Below, piece after piece: positions 63,390 to 64,000 of a stretch of 64,000 nt of DNA (positions are counted from its first letter, which is position 1; each line of letters starts with the position of its first letter). The stretch lies in NCBI RefSeq assembly GCF_011397635.1, contig NC_064759.1, forward strand, positions 13,598,428-13,662,427, in the 5' to 3' direction. The notes under the pieces were generated by a model that saw only the letters and a program-made list of their open reading frames with translations, had not been told where the DNA came from and searched no databases. The translations under genes and the position numbers were made by a program. This DNA is from Epinephelus fuscoguttatus (Eukaryota > Chordata > Actinopteri > Perciformes > Serranidae).

Positions 63390-64000
63390 AAGAGGAAATG
63401 ACCACAAAAAGAGATGCAAAGGAGCAGCAAAGACCTACAAACTAACTACAGAAAAGGGGCAAAAGAGACACAGAATTACATCAAAGAGATACAAAATGAT
63501 TATAAACACACAAACCCACAAAAAGATGCCTAACAATGACAGAGATGCAAAACAACAAAAAGATGCAACACTACTATAAAGTCTGGGTGTCTCGCTCCTA
63601 CAAAGGGAAGGTGGTTGGGCCTTATACAGTATGTGCCCAGCATGGATGGATAACTGAACGGGTCTACCAGGCACAGGCCCAGGGGTCAAATTATCAGGGC
63701 CCTCCCTTGGCATTTACCTAAATGTCACCCAAATGAACACATACATAGAAGGAAGACACAAAAAGCCAAGAAGGAGATGCAAAAGAAATGCAAGGAAGTG
63801 ACAAAATAACTATAAAAGAGGTGCAACAAACAAAAAGAGACACAAAATGTCCAAAAGGTCACAAAATTTCTCACACTGTAAAACCACCACAGAAACACAA
63901 AAAAAACTACAAAAAGGACAAACCAACCAAAGAGAGACACAAAATGACTTCAAATAAACACAAAATGACCAAAAGAGACAAAATTGCCTTAAAAAGACCT
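63390..64000. mobile_element. CATGG-terminus repeat family, copy 4 and partial copy 5
   Basis: 63390-63640 carries the 'agagatgcaaaggag' array and the 'tgtgcccag' end. A further copy starts with CATGGATGGATAACTGAACG at about 63643 and runs off the window. Both are in the same orientation as copy 3. Confidence 0.5.

Overview
The window is nuclear DNA of a ray-finned fish, most likely a spiny-rayed (percomorph) teleost. It shows short GT-AG introns, CA microsatellites and many short inverted-repeat transposons of the kind that litter teleost introns. It also carries four genes in an order that, from memory, matches human chromosome 1q22: fdps, rusc1, ash1l, dap3. No bacterial, viral, CRISPR or free-standing tRNA features were seen.

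Layout. At 825-7569 (+) lies fdps, farnesyl diphosphate synthase, in nine coding exons that splice into 398 residues with both aspartate-rich motifs. Its upstream region holds a sterol-element-like site and two CCAAT boxes. At 12413-27413 (+) lies rusc1, in ten coding exons giving 1,839 residues: a 3.2-kb disordered first coding exon, a RUN domain and a C-terminal SH3 domain. At 36100-46680 (-) lies an ash1l gene. Its long AT-hook N-terminal part is intact and open, and an apparent 5' UTR exon lies near 50.65 kb. At 54791-63037 (+) lies dap3/mrps29, a mitochondrial small-subunit ribosomal protein, in twelve coding exons giving 394 residues with P-loop and Walker B motifs.

The main finding is the ash1l locus. 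The exons before and after the SET block are present, in phase and with good splice sites. I find no AWS, SET or post-SET coding sequence between them; the 1.8-kb interval is transposon-derived. The bromodomain, PHD and BAH exons are also absent. The frame closes with a stop just after a conserved post-SET motif ([12 protein letters not shown]). The predicted product keeps the AT-hooks but has no methyltransferase or reader domains. It may be a decaying or repurposed ash1l duplicate, or an assembly deletion; the sequence alone cannot decide.

The spacers and introns are full of nested non-autonomous transposons: hAT-like with 8-bp duplications, a TTAA-flanked piggyBac-like element, Harbinger-like elements, and a multi-copy family with an internal array of 'gtcattttgtgtctctttgag' type units at four loci. 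Functionally, fdps serves isoprenoid/sterol synthesis, rusc1 vesicle traffic and signalling, ash1l chromatin, and dap3 mitochondrial translation. They are linked by ancient synteny, not by a shared pathway.
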